From the NCBI GenBank assembly GCA_035271585.1, contig DATERL010000142.1, positions 1 through 64,000 on the forward strand: 64,000 nucleotides of DNA, read 5' to 3'. Under the pieces are notes generated by a model. It had not been told where the DNA came from. It saw only the letters and a program-made list of their open reading frames with translations, and did not search any database. Position 1 is the first letter of the stretch, and each line of letters starts with the position of its first letter. This document shows positions 1 through 8,528 of the stretch, one piece after another. This DNA comes from Roseimarinus sp035271585 (GTDB lineage: Bacteria; Bacteroidota; Bacteroidia; Bacteroidales; Prolixibacteraceae). The translations under genes were made by a program, and so were the position numbers.

Positions 1-119
1 ATTAGATATTAGTATTGAGACAAAATATAGAACACTAGTATTCAATTGTTTAACGAGACATTTGAGTGATTCGTAAGGTGCTTTACGTTAATTACTTATA
101 AAAACATAACGAACTATTG
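1..119 (+). repeat. Dispersed ~130 bp intergenic repeat, copy A (left end cut by window)
   Basis: This segment is about 95% identical (6 mismatches in 119 aligned bases by eye) to the reverse complement of 16687-16814. It ends with CTATTG at 114-119, matching the terminal inverted repeat of the complete copy. The first ~10 bases of the element lie outside the window. It has no ORF and sits 5 bp before the HAD phosphatase start. With copy B it forms direct repeats around the three-gene block 125-4081. Confidence 0.85.
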
Positions 120-124
120 AAAAA

Positions 125-787
125 ATGAACATCAATAAAAAACATATTGCCTTTTTCGATATTGATAAAACCATTCTACGAATAAATAGTGGTGAAGCAA
201 TAATCCGACATGCCTATCAAAAGGGAATTATGAATACCATTGGCATTTTAAAAGCAATTTACACCGGTTTTCAGTACAAATACGGATGGAAAGACTCCCA
301 TAAAATTATCAACAAGATGGGCAGTTGGCTTAATGGTATATCCGAAGATAAATTCAATAAACTATCGAACGACATTTTCCACAAGGATATACTGACCAAT
401 ATCAGACCAAACATTATCAAAGAAATAAAGGATTTACAAGCAAAAGGTAGCGAAGTTGTTATTTTATCATCGACCGTAAAATCGATTTGCGAGCCACTGG
501 GCAAACACCTTGCTGTTGATAATATTATTTGTACCGAACTGGAAGTAAAAAATGGTAAACTAACCGGCATGCCTGTGGGCAAGTTTTGTTTTCGCGACGA
601 AAAACTCATCAGGTTGCGCGAATATTGCGAACAAAGAAATATTGATCTAAAAGATGTTGCTTATTATGCCGATTCGATTGACGACTTACCAGCCCTCGAA
701 AAAGTAGGATACCCCATTTGTATTACCCCCGACCGCAAACTCAAAAAGATAGCAATTAAAAAAGGTTGGACAATTCACCATTGGTAG
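125..787 (+). CDS. HAD-superfamily subfamily IB phosphatase (SerB-like)
   Basis: A 220-residue cytoplasmic phosphohydrolase of the HAD-IB type, the family that includes phosphoserine phosphatase and related lipid- or metabolite-phosphate phosphatases. Motif I is FFDIDKT with the nucleophile and acid/base Asp12 and Asp14. Motif II is the ILSS stretch near residues 113-116, and motif IV is YADSIDD (Asp183, Asp186, Asp187), a Mg2+-binding site. A helical cap lies between about residues 20 and 90. The length fits the family. Substrate cannot be told from sequence; HAD-IB members next to lipid genes often act on lysophosphatidate or phosphatidylglycerophosphate, but that is only a guess here. The gene is co-directional with the YitT and patatin genes downstream. 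Confidence 0.85.
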   Translation: MNINKKHIAFFDIDKTILRINSGEAIIRHAYQKGIMNTIGILKAIYTGFQYKYGWKDSHKIINKMGSWLNGISEDKFNKLSNDIFHKDILTNIRPNIIKEIKDLQAKGSEVVILSSTVKSICEPLGKHLAVDNIICTELEVKNGKLTGMPVGKFCFRDEKLIRLREYCEQRNIDLKDVAYYADSIDDLPALEKVGYPICITPDRKLKKIAIKKGWTIHHW

Positions 788-866
788 TTCAACAAAATAT
801 TCAAAAACATTATACTTATTATTGTTTTTGTGGCTAAATTAGGAGCTTCAACAATATGATAATAAC

Positions 867-1790
867 ATGCCGTTTTTACCTAACGATAAAATATTTTCGA
901 AACGTTGGCTAAGTGATTATTTTCTAATCATAACAGGAGCTTTGATTCTTGCTGTAGGTTATGTTTATTTTATATCACCCCATAAAATTGTACCCGGTGG
1001 CGTTTACGGCATTGCCATTGTAGTTCACCATCTTACCAAAGATGTTTTCAGTTTTTGGCCCAACGGCATCCCTATTGGGCTATTTGGACTGGTGCTCAAT
1101 ATACCACTTACCATAGCCGGCATTAAAATATTAGGGCCAAAATTCGGCATCAAAACCATAGTGGGTTTTGTATTATCGTCGGTTTTTATGGATGGTATAA
1201 CCTTCCTCCGACCTGATGGTAGTTTACCTCTGGTTGACGATGTGTTGCTATCGTGTGTTTTTGGTGGAGTGCTGATTGGTGTTGGGCTAGGTTTGATATT
1301 TAAATCGAGAGCAACTTCGGGTGGTTCCGATATTATTGCCATGATTATTGCAAAATACACCAATATTCAATTGGGACAACTGCTTATATATGTCGATTCA
1401 GTAATTGTACTGATTGCCTTAGCTGCCTTTCAGGATTGGAAAATACCCCTTTACTCGTGGCTGGTTATTTACATAACCGGCAGGGCTATAGACATTACCC
1501 TCGAAGGAAGTAATTACCATAAAGCATTGTTTATTATCTCGGAAAAACACGATTTGATTAAAGATAAAATTATTATTGATCTCGAACGGGGCGGAACCTA
1601 TATTACAGGCAAAGGAATGTACACCAACAACGAAAAGCAAATTATTTACACGATTGTAAACAGGCGCGAAGTAGCCATTTTGGAAGAATACATACACTCC
1701 ATTGACCCCGATGCTTTTATTACCGTGATGGATACCCGCGAAATTTTAGGAGAAGGTTTTCATTCGTTAAAACAAAAAATGGGAAATTAA
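867..1790 (+). CDS. YitT family membrane protein (DUF161 + DUF2179)
   Basis: A 307-residue integral membrane protein. The N-terminal two thirds hold about six hydrophobic segments, beginning with LIITGALILAVGYVYF and including the family-typical stretch SRATSGGSDIIA near residues 148-160. The C-terminal ~80 residues form the soluble DUF2179 domain (from about residue 220, ending in FITVMDTREILGEGF). The family is widespread in Firmicutes and Bacteroidota, and its biochemical role is not established. It ends only 2 bp before the patatin gene, so the two are almost certainly co-transcribed. Confidence 0.9.
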   Translation: MPFLPNDKIFSKRWLSDYFLIITGALILAVGYVYFISPHKIVPGGVYGIAIVVHHLTKDVFSFWPNGIPIGLFGLVLNIPLTIAGIKILGPKFGIKTIVGFVLSSVFMDGITFLRPDGSLPLVDDVLLSCVFGGVLIGVGLGLIFKSRATSGGSDIIAMIIAKYTNIQLGQLLIYVDSVIVLIALAAFQDWKIPLYSWLVIYITGRAIDITLEGSNYHKALFIISEKHDLIKDKIIIDLERGGTYITGKGMYTNNEKQIIYTIVNRREVAILEEYIHSIDPDAFITVMDTREILGEGFHSLKQKMGN

Positions 1791-1792
1791 AA

Positions 1793-4081
1793 ATGAAACA
1801 TCTCATTACCGCCATACTACTAATAATGACCCTTTTATCGTCGCAGGCACAAAAGGTTGGTTTAGTGCTGAGCGGTGGTGGCGCAAAAGGAATATCGCAC
1901 ATTGGCCTTATTAAAGTTCTAGAGGAAAGCGGCATACCCATCGATTATGTGGCGGGCACGTCGATAGGTGCCATTGTGGCTGGCCTGTATGCCTCGGGAT
2001 TCAGCCCCGAAGAAATGCTCGACCTTTTTAATTCAGATGATTTCAGGCTTTGGTCGACTGGTACTATGGACAAAGACGATCTTTTCTATTTTTACCGTAA
2101 GGATGAACTGCCTGATATGCTAAAACTTGATATTACCCGCAAGGCAACTGGCGTAAAAATAATTCTGCCACTTAATATTATCCCCGAAGCACAAATGGAT
2201 TTTGCCTTTATGAACTTAACAGCACAAACCACCGCAGCTTGTGATGCTGATTTTAACAAACTCATGGTTCCATTCCGATGTGTATCGACCGATGTTTATC
2301 ACAGCAAAGCTGTAATACATCGTAATGGCGATTTAGGCGAAGCCATAAGGGCTTCCATGTCGTTTCCACTGGTTTACAAACCGGTCGAAAAAGACGGCCT
2401 ATTGCTCTTCGATGGTGGCATTGTTAACAACTTTCCTACCGATATTATGCAAGCCGACTTTGAGCCCGATATCATTATTGGACATAAAGTAACCGGCATG
2501 GACGAAAAACCCGATCCCGACAACCTTTTTAGTCAAATTGAAGCAATGGTCACCCAATTAACTAACTACGAAATACCCGACACCATTGGCATGCTGCTTG
2601 AATCAAAACTCGACAATATTGGGTTATTTGATTTTCAAAAAGCGAATTATATATACAGCAAGGGGGTCGAAATTGGATTACAAAACATCGATTCTATTCA
2701 GCACATTATACAACGAAGGGTTTCAAAAGAAGAAGTCGACCAAAAGAGAGCAGCAATCAAAAACAAAAAACCTGAATTAATTTTCAATAACGTTCAGGTT
2801 GAAGGTGTTAAAGACAATCAGCAACGAAAATTCATAATTCAATCCATTAAATACAAAGAACCGCTAATCGATATCAATCAGCTAAAATCGTCGTACTACA
2901 AACTTGTTGCTAACGACAATATCAAATCGATTCAGCCCCGTGCCTATTACAACCGCCAAACCGGCTATTTCGACTTACATTTTAAAGTTGAACCCCGTAA
3001 ACCGGTAGATCTTGATTTCGGAGGACATTTATCGACCCGAGCCAACACCTTTGGTTTTTTACAAGCTAACCTTAAACTTTTTAATTATCGCTCCTATAAA
3101 ATTTCATCAAATTTATTTTTTGGTAAATTTTACAACTCCTTTTCTTTTGGTGGACGTATGGACTCCCCTAGCCGCTATCCATTCTATATTTCAGGATATT
3201 TCACCCTTAATTATTGGGATTATTTTTCGACCAGCACCGACCTTATTTTTACCGACATTAGGCCATCGTACATACGCCAAACCGAAAACAATTTAAGGTT
3301 CGAAGTAGGTATACCTTATACAAAAACCGGCATCATCGATTTTGGCTTTTCAAATTCAAAATCGCTCGACGATTATTATCAAACCAAAGTATTTAACCAG
3401 GGTGATAAATTGGACCAAACAAGTTTTTCGAGTTACGCAGCCCATATTCGAGTTGACAAAAAGAAATACGACTTCAAGCAATATCCGACTGAAGGAAGCC
3501 GTCAATATTTCTCAATTAAATACATTAACGGCACCGAAATTTTTACTCCCGGCACAACTGCACCTGTACAACAGACCACCAACCAGAAGCATAGTTATTT
3601 TCAGATTAAAGCATTATACGACAAATACTACCAACCCAAAAAATTTATCTCGCTGGGGTTAATGGTCGAGGCTACGTTTAATAATAATCCGCTATTTAGT
3701 AATTACACATCAACAGTTCTTAATGCACCAGCTTTTTCACCCACGCCAAACAGCCAATCGATGTTCAACGAAAACTACCGTGCAAACCAATACCTTGCAT
3801 CGGGAGGAAAATTTATTTACCGGTTCAACACTAACCTGCAACTCCGAACCGAGGCTTATGGTTTTTTTCCTATTCAAAGTTTTTTACCCAAACAAAACAA
3901 CGAGGTTGCTTACGCCGAACGTGTTTTTACAAAAGCACAATTTATGGTACTTGCAGCCATAGTTTACCAAACCAGGTTAGGACCTCTGAGTGTTGAGATG
4001 AATTACTACGACAAAGTTGGCCAAAAATGGTTCTTGTCGATCAACTATGGATATATGCTATTTAACAAACGAGGGTTCTAA
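1793..4081 (+). CDS. Patatin-like phospholipase with C-terminal outer-membrane beta-barrel (PlpD/BamA-like)
   Basis: A 762-residue exported protein. A signal peptide (residues 1-19) is followed directly by a patatin domain with oxyanion loop SGGGAKG (27-33), nucleophile GTSIG (Ser57) and the DGG motif with catalytic Asp207. Residues ~330-410 look like a POTRA-type domain (NNVQVEGVKDNQQRKFI...), and residues ~410-762 form a beta-barrel ending in an aromatic residue (GF at the terminus), as in Omp85/BamA-family barrels. The architecture matches type Vd (PlpD-like) secreted lipases, which are expected to hydrolyse phospholipids at or outside the outer membrane. The catalytic Ser-Asp dyad is intact. 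It follows the YitT gene by 2 bp. Confidence 0.9.
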   Translation: MKHLITAILLIMTLLSSQAQKVGLVLSGGGAKGISHIGLIKVLEESGIPIDYVAGTSIGAIVAGLYASGFSPEEMLDLFNSDDFRLWSTGTMDKDDLFYFYRKDELPDMLKLDITRKATGVKIILPLNIIPEAQMDFAFMNLTAQTTAACDADFNKLMVPFRCVSTDVYHSKAVIHRNGDLGEAIRASMSFPLVYKPVEKDGLLLFDGGIVNNFPTDIMQADFEPDIIIGHKVTGMDEKPDPDNLFSQIEAMVTQLTNYEIPDTIGMLLESKLDNIGLFDFQKANYIYSKGVEIGLQNIDSIQHIIQRRVSKEEVDQKRAAIKNKKPELIFNNVQVEGVKDNQQRKFIIQSIKYKEPLIDINQLKSSYYKLVANDNIKSIQPRAYYNRQTGYFDLHFKVEPRKPVDLDFGGHLSTRANTFGFLQANLKLFNYRSYKISSNLFFGKFYNSFSFGGRMDSPSRYPFYISGYFTLNYWDYFSTSTDLIFTDIRPSYIRQTENNLRFEVGIPYTKTGIIDFGFSNSKSLDDYYQTKVFNQGDKLDQTSFSSYAAHIRVDKKKYDFKQYPTEGSRQYFSIKYINGTEIFTPGTTAPVQQTTNQKHSYFQIKALYDKYYQPKKFISLGLMVEATFNNNPLFSNYTSTVLNAPAFSPTPNSQSMFNENYRANQYLASGGKFIYRFNTNLQLRTEAYGFFPIQSFLPKQNNEVAYAERVFTKAQFMVLAAIVYQTRLGPLSVEMNYYDKVGQKWFLSINYGYMLFNKRGF

Positions 4082-4083
4082 AA

Positions 4084-4220
4084 AATAGATCGATAGATTT
4101 TGAGATATGAGTATTGAGACAAAATGTAGAGTGCTTATATTCAATTGTTTAGCTACAAATTCGAATGGTTCATAAGACACTATACATCAAGCTTTTATAA
4201 AAAAATAACGAAATACTATA
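4084..4220 (+). repeat. Dispersed ~130 bp intergenic repeat, copy B (diverged)
   Basis: Same orientation as copy A. It shares the core GAGTATTGAGACAAAAT, the TTCAATTGTTTA block, and the tail TTTATAAAA-AATAACGAA-TACTAT. Its left end AAATAGATCG resembles the CAATAGATC terminus of copy C. It occupies the whole gap between the patatin stop and the PAS gene stop, and its right end overlaps the PAS stop codon (4216-4218). It is more diverged from copies A and C than they are from each other. Confidence 0.7.
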
Positions 4221-4512
4221 ACTTTTCGGGTAAATCGAAACTCATTTCGATAATCCCCTTGTGTATGCCATCCTCGTACCAGGGAAACTGGCGTATTAAT
4301 CGTCGGGAATTATTACTCACTTCGGTATAGATGTTTACTTGCTGCAAAACGAGCATTTCGCATATCTTTTCACTCGATTCGGGCCGATGACAATCGAACA
4401 AGGACTTCCCAATTAAATTGGCACCACCATACTTATGGAAACCCAAAACAGCAGCTTGGTTCATATATACTATTTTGGCATTTAGGTCACAAACGGTAAT
4501 GCGCACGTCCAT
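4216..4512 (-). CDS. Small single-domain PAS protein, possibly 3'-truncated
   Basis: A 98-residue protein consisting almost entirely of a PAS fold: the start DVRITVCDLNAKIVYMNQAAVLGF is a typical PAS beta strand/helix entry, and the rest (IGKSLFDCHRPESSEKI... WYEDGIHKGIIEMSFDLP) matches a complete small-molecule-sensing core. No output domain is attached. The reading frame is open for 11 codons upstream of the ATG (NLFKVKAWANQ) but has no ATG there, so this start is the best available. It begins 32 bp after the stop of the upstream GH16-like gene, so they may be co-transcribed. The stop codon lies within repeat copy B, and related PAS proteins as I recall them run a few residues further, so the tail may have been replaced by the repeat. 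Confidence 0.7.
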   Translation of the reverse strand: MDVRITVCDLNAKIVYMNQAAVLGFHKYGGANLIGKSLFDCHRPESSEKICEMLVLQQVNIYTEVSNNSRRLIRQFPWYEDGIHKGIIEMSFDLPEKL

Positions 4513-4544
4513 TTGATTAGCCCATGCTTTGACTTTGAATAAAT

Positions 4545-5990
4545 TTATCGGTTAATGGTATAACACCTAATCCAATCTATATCGAGACGATGTGGCAGGT
4601 TTGAGGTTTCCTTAATCACTTCGGTTTCGATACGAATACCAAGGGGTATATGCGGAATACTATCCGTAATGCGTCCCATGAATTTATCGTTAATTTTCCA
4701 TTCAATTTTTTCGGGACTCCAGTCAATTGAAACAATAACATACCCTTTTACCGGACTCTTAAGTCTAACAGTATCGAATTGATATCCATGCTGATCGGTA
4801 TGAATTAAGCCGCCTTTTATATCATTACCATTGGCAGAGAACAATCTGATACAAATTTCCTCATCCTCGTCAACCAATGAAACAGAGCTGATAACACCCT
4901 TTAATTTCGACGCTTTTAATTTAATTTCAAACTGTCCGTATTCCTGTTTAAAATGATTAAGCGTGTGTGCAACTCCCGAAACATAACTAAAAGTTTTATT
5001 GACAAAGCCAAATTTTTGATCCCAATACAAGCCTTGGCATTCTTCTTTTTTGGTTTCGAGCGTGAATAAATTATTTTCGACACCAAAATTATCGCCATTG
5101 TTATAATACTGTAACTGGTTGGCAATGCTGAAGTTTTTGCCGGGTCCTTTTTGTGCAATTGGCGTTACAAATGACCATACGTTTTTATCAATATTGTAAA
5201 AATCTTCCTGAAAAGTTAGTTTCCAATCTCTGAAGAATTTAAACGCATCGGTATCGTTATATTTCATGTAAAGTTTGATTTCGGGATCGGCATTTAAAGT
5301 CTCAAAATCACTTAACATTTTGAAATCATTGGTTTTTTCGTAACGCTTGGGATCTTGCAAATAAGCTGATCGTTCTTTAAACTTTTCTGAATTAATTTCC
5401 TTTTTAATATCATCGAATTGGTTCAATAAAGTTGAACCTGAAACATTTTGATAATTTTGAAAAGCAGCCAACTTTGCATAGCGTTGATAAAATAAAATAT
5501 CAGAAGAAGATTTTAATTCGTTATACGCTTTAAATGTGCTATATGCTTCGGTATCTTCCCATAAATCGGTATTCGATTTATCGCTTTTTTTCTTTTGTTT
5601 AAATGCTTTTAATGAAGCCTTGTATTCACCATTTTTTACAAATCGTGTAAGCTTTTTTAATTGTTCTGGCTGGTCACTTTTAGCAATTTCGTTAAAACGG
5701 CTCAATTCAGCCGATTCACTCACCTGGTAGTACTTGATCAGCTTTTTGCTTTTCTCAAGTTTCCCGAACTGCCGAATCAACTTATGCTCTGGAGAACCAA
5801 TGTATTTTAGTGATTCTACATCACGTTTTTTCTCTATAAAAGGTCGAGATTCAACTTTTTCTTTAAGTGCAAGATAGTTCTTTAACTCATCCGACTTTTC
5901 CACTTTTTGATAAGTTTGATAGTCGTTCCAAAGCTGCGTTCTTTCTTGCTCCAGTGCTTCGGTTTTTTTAATTTTTTGAAAGAAAGGCAT
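4545..5990 (-). CDS. Cytoplasmic GH16-like (concanavalin-type) protein with N-terminal helical repeats and degenerate active site
   Basis: A 481-residue protein without a signal peptide. Residues 1-250 are charged and helical, with degenerate ~30-40 residue repeats of the type S-x-E-L-x-x-Y/F (for example around 33-40, 81-98, 163-180, 235-252). Residues 258-481 resemble a GH16 laminarinase-type jelly roll: entry TFQEDFYNIDKNVWSF, central GQFEIKLKAS, and IDWSPEKIEWKINDKFMG near the end. The GH16 catalytic signature E-I-D-I-x-E is replaced by EICIRL (378-383), losing the central Asp and the acid/base Glu. It is therefore probably a carbohydrate-binding or structural protein rather than a hydrolase. 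The lack of a signal peptide is odd for this fold. Confidence 0.65.
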   Translation of the reverse strand: MPFFQKIKKTEALEQERTQLWNDYQTYQKVEKSDELKNYLALKEKVESRPFIEKKRDVESLKYIGSPEHKLIRQFGKLEKSKKLIKYYQVSESAELSRFNEIAKSDQPEQLKKLTRFVKNGEYKASLKAFKQKKKSDKSNTDLWEDTEAYSTFKAYNELKSSSDILFYQRYAKLAAFQNYQNVSGSTLLNQFDDIKKEINSEKFKERSAYLQDPKRYEKTNDFKMLSDFETLNADPEIKLYMKYNDTDAFKFFRDWKLTFQEDFYNIDKNVWSFVTPIAQKGPGKNFSIANQLQYYNNGDNFGVENNLFTLETKKEECQGLYWDQKFGFVNKTFSYVSGVAHTLNHFKQEYGQFEIKLKASKLKGVISSVSLVDEDEEICIRLFSANGNDIKGGLIHTDQHGYQFDTVRLKSPVKGYVIVSIDWSPEKIEWKINDKFMGRITDSIPHIPLGIRIETEVIKETSNLPHRLDIDWIRCYTINR

Positions 5991-6164
5991 ATCAAAAATT
6001 CTGTTGGTTCATACAATTAGCTGATAAGTGTAAAAATAAGAAAAATGTTAACTCGTACCGTAAAACAGAGCAATATTATCGTTGAATATATAAAACCGCT
6101 CAATTTTAAACGATCGAAAACAGTTTCTATTACTCCTAAGCAACCAAATTAAATGTTAAAATCT

Positions 6165-6172
6165 TATATTTG
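6165..6172 (+). promoter_or_regulatory. TAnnTTTG -7 element before idi
   Basis: TATATTTG matches the Bacteroidota -7 consensus exactly; no clear -33 TTTG is visible. It overlaps a TTG codon at 6170 that would otherwise open the frame eight codons earlier, which argues that the real start is the ATG at 6194. Confidence 0.5.
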
Positions 6173-6193
6173 AATAAAAATAATCAGCAATTT

Positions 6194-7186
6194 ATGTCAA
6201 AGCGAAAAACCGATCATATACAAATGGCGGCACTTTCGGTTCCGGCTACTTCAAATTCCGACAACCGATTTTATTACGAGCCTTTATTAAGCGCCCATCC
6301 CTCCAATCATCCCTCCATCGATTTTTTGGGAAAAACCATGCGTTTTCCCCTATGGATATCAAGTATGACCGGTGGCTCCGACGAAGCCAAGCGCATTAAT
6401 CACATGTTGGCCGAAGCTTGTGCCGAATTTGGTTTGGGTATGGGACTTGGCTCTTGCCGTTCCTTGCTCAATAGCGACCAATACATCGACGATTTTGACC
6501 TGCGCAACATTATTGGCAACGAGCTTCCGCTTTATGCCAATCTGGGCATTGCCCAAATCGAAAAATTAATTGAAAGCGGCCAAACAGACCGTATCCACCA
6601 TGTGGTGTCGAAACTCAAGGCCGACGGGCTTATTATACATGTTAACCCCACTCAAGAATGGCTTCAACCCGAAGGCGATTTATTTAAAAAACCGGCCATC
6701 GAAACCATTACCAAATTAATTGACAATGTAAATGGAGACTATAACATTATTGTGAAAGAAGTTGGTCAGGGTATGGGGCCTGAAAGTTTGAAAGCCTTGT
6801 TAAAACTTAAAATCGATGCCATTGAATTTGGAGCATTTGGCGGTACTAACTTTGCAAGCATAGAAATAATGCGTAACACAAAAGGGCACGCCCCTTTTAT
6901 GCTTCCACTGGCTACTTTTGGGCACACGGCCAACGAAATGCTCGAAACGATCAACAGCATTAAATTAAACGAAAAGATACACTGTTCGCGATTGATTATA
7001 TCGGGGGGTATAAAAAATTTCCTCGACGGCTATTACTTTATTAAAAAATCAGCTGTCCCGTCGCTTTATGGAATGGCTGGAATTGTACTGCAACATGCAC
7101 TTTCGTCGAAAACCGATCTTTATGATTTTTTAAAGGCCGAATATGAGGGATATAAATACGCTTCTTCGTTTTTAACAATAAAATAA
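6194..7186 (+). CDS. fni: Type 2 isopentenyl-diphosphate delta-isomerase (FMN-dependent)
   Basis: About 330 residues. It interconverts isopentenyl and dimethylallyl diphosphate in isoprenoid synthesis, using reduced FMN and Mg2+ in the cytoplasm. The N-terminus MSKRKTDHIQMA is the family hallmark. WISSMTGGS is the FMN-site motif, GLGMGLGSCRSLL and the VNPTQEWLQPEGD loop are typical of Fni proteins, and IIVKEVGQGM plus AIEFGAFGGTNFA form the phosphate-binding TIM-barrel part. The start at ATG 6194 was chosen over TTG 6170 because of the family N-terminus and because a -7 promoter element covers the TTG. The lipocalin gene follows 37 bp later. Confidence 0.93.
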   Translation: MSKRKTDHIQMAALSVPATSNSDNRFYYEPLLSAHPSNHPSIDFLGKTMRFPLWISSMTGGSDEAKRINHMLAEACAEFGLGMGLGSCRSLLNSDQYIDDFDLRNIIGNELPLYANLGIAQIEKLIESGQTDRIHHVVSKLKADGLIIHVNPTQEWLQPEGDLFKKPAIETITKLIDNVNGDYNIIVKEVGQGMGPESLKALLKLKIDAIEFGAFGGTNFASIEIMRNTKGHAPFMLPLATFGHTANEMLETINSIKLNEKIHCSRLIISGGIKNFLDGYYFIKKSAVPSLYGMAGIVLQHALSSKTDLYDFLKAEYEGYKYASSFLTIK

Positions 7187-7223
7187 TTAAAGAACAATCC
7201 ATTATCAATAATATTCGAAGACT

Positions 7224-7748
7224 ATGAAATACATACTACTTTTATTAATGGCTATTTTGCTTGTCTGCACACCAAAAGCGATGTCGCAACCCGACCAAAC
7301 CATAAACAATAGTTTTGAATTCGAACTAAAAGAATACTTGGGTACATGGTATGAAATTGCCCGCTTCGATCATAAATTTGAGCGTGGATTAGAAAATGTT
7401 ACCGCCACTTACAACTTACTTGATAATGGTAAAATTGAAGTACTAAACCAAGGTGTCAAAAACGGAAAACACAAAAAAGCGGTGGGCAAGGCAAAAATCA
7501 CATCGCTAGAAACACCTCGAAAACTGAAAGTTTCGTTTTTCTTATTTTTCTATGCACCATACAACATTCTCGAAGTGGACGAGAACTACCAATATGCACT
7601 TATTGGCAGCGAAACCGATAACTATTTATGGATATTATGCCGCACTCCACAAATGGAGGGAACTTTGTATAATAAATTGGTCGAAAATGCCGAACTGCGT
7701 GGTTATAACACCAACAATTTGATAAAGGTTAAACAATCCAAAGAATAA
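7224..7748 (+). CDS. Bacterial lipocalin (Blc-like)
   Basis: 174 residues with an N-terminal export signal (MKYILLLLMAILLVC...). The mature part begins with the lipocalin signature YLGTWYEIARFDHKFERGL, followed by the alternating strands of an eight-stranded calyx and the conserved YLWILCRTPQM segment. Blc proteins bind fatty acids or lysophospholipids in the cell envelope. The Cys in LLVC is not a good lipobox because Val precedes it, so attachment as a lipoprotein is uncertain. It lies between fni and plsC in a tightly spaced plus-strand cluster, in keeping with a membrane-lipid role. Confidence 0.88.
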   Translation: MKYILLLLMAILLVCTPKAMSQPDQTINNSFEFELKEYLGTWYEIARFDHKFERGLENVTATYNLLDNGKIEVLNQGVKNGKHKKAVGKAKITSLETPRKLKVSFFLFFYAPYNILEVDENYQYALIGSETDNYLWILCRTPQMEGTLYNKLVENAELRGYNTNNLIKVKQSKE

Positions 7749-7772
7749 GCAAAAATTTTATACTGAAAAACA

Positions 7773-8525
7773 ATGGTTATGTTTTGGCGAATAATATGTT
7801 TTCCGCTTACTTTTTTGCGATTTATACTCGTTATATTGGCTTCTGTATTCTTTTTGGTTACAGTTATAATTGAGAATAAACTGAGTAAAAAACCAGGTAC
7901 TTTTAAGTTTTGGTCAATGCGTAACTGGGGAAAGACAGTACTAATTATATTGGGATTCCGTGTTAACCGAAACGAAATCGATTTTCCCAACCAATTTATT
8001 ACCATGCCCAATCACCGTAGCTACATCGATATATTTTTAATGTCGGCCTATTCGCCATCGGTATTTGTAGCTAAAGAGGAGATAAAAAGATGGCCAATTG
8101 CTGGTAGAGCTGCAAAAGCTGGCCGCTTAATATTTGTGCAGCGCAACGATTTAAAAAGTTTACTGGCTACCATGAATAAAATAAAACAGTCGATTGCCCA
8201 AAATATTTCGGTCACTGTTTTTCCTGAAGGTACCACCGCCATTGGCCCTGGGTTAGCGCCTTTTAAAAACGGTACTTTTAAGGTTGCAGCGGAATTGAGC
8301 ATTCCGATAATACCATGCGCTATTTCGTACGCCGACCGCAACAATGCATGGGTGGACGACGACAATTTCATAAGTCATTTTTTCAGACAAATGTGGCAAC
8401 CATTTCCCAAAGTAACACTAAGGTTTGGGGAGCCGATAAACGAGAACAATTATCAAACCTTAAAAGAAAAAACAAAAAGTAGCATTGAAACGTTTTTAAA
8501 CGACATTGAATCAAACCGTAGTTAA
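7773..8525 (+). CDS. plsC: 1-acyl-sn-glycerol-3-phosphate acyltransferase (PlsC family)
   Basis: 250 residues with an N-terminal membrane anchor (residues ~5-33). It transfers a fatty acyl group to lysophosphatidate, giving phosphatidate, at the inner membrane. The catalytic H-x4-D motif is NHRSYID (His81, Asp86), and the glycerol-phosphate-binding FPEGT motif is at 150-154, followed by IIPCAI. These are diagnostic of the PlsC family, although a role on another lyso-lipid cannot be excluded. The CPBP protease gene starts 3 bp after its stop, so the two are co-transcribed. Confidence 0.88.
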   Translation: MVMFWRIICFPLTFLRFILVILASVFFLVTVIIENKLSKKPGTFKFWSMRNWGKTVLIILGFRVNRNEIDFPNQFITMPNHRSYIDIFLMSAYSPSVFVAKEEIKRWPIAGRAAKAGRLIFVQRNDLKSLLATMNKIKQSIAQNISVTVFPEGTTAIGPGLAPFKNGTFKVAAELSIPIIPCAISYADRNNAWVDDDNFISHFFRQMWQPFPKVTLRFGEPINENNYQTLKEKTKSSIETFLNDIESNRS

Positions 8526-8528
8526 GAA

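Noticed and set aside
3342..3962. Overlapping frames inside the patatin barrel and similar long antisense frames in other genes
   Set aside because: They are out-of-frame shadows of strongly supported genes and have no domain character.
6170..6193. TTG start for fni at 6170
   Set aside because: It overlaps an exact TAnnTTTG promoter element and the family N-terminus begins at ATG 6194.
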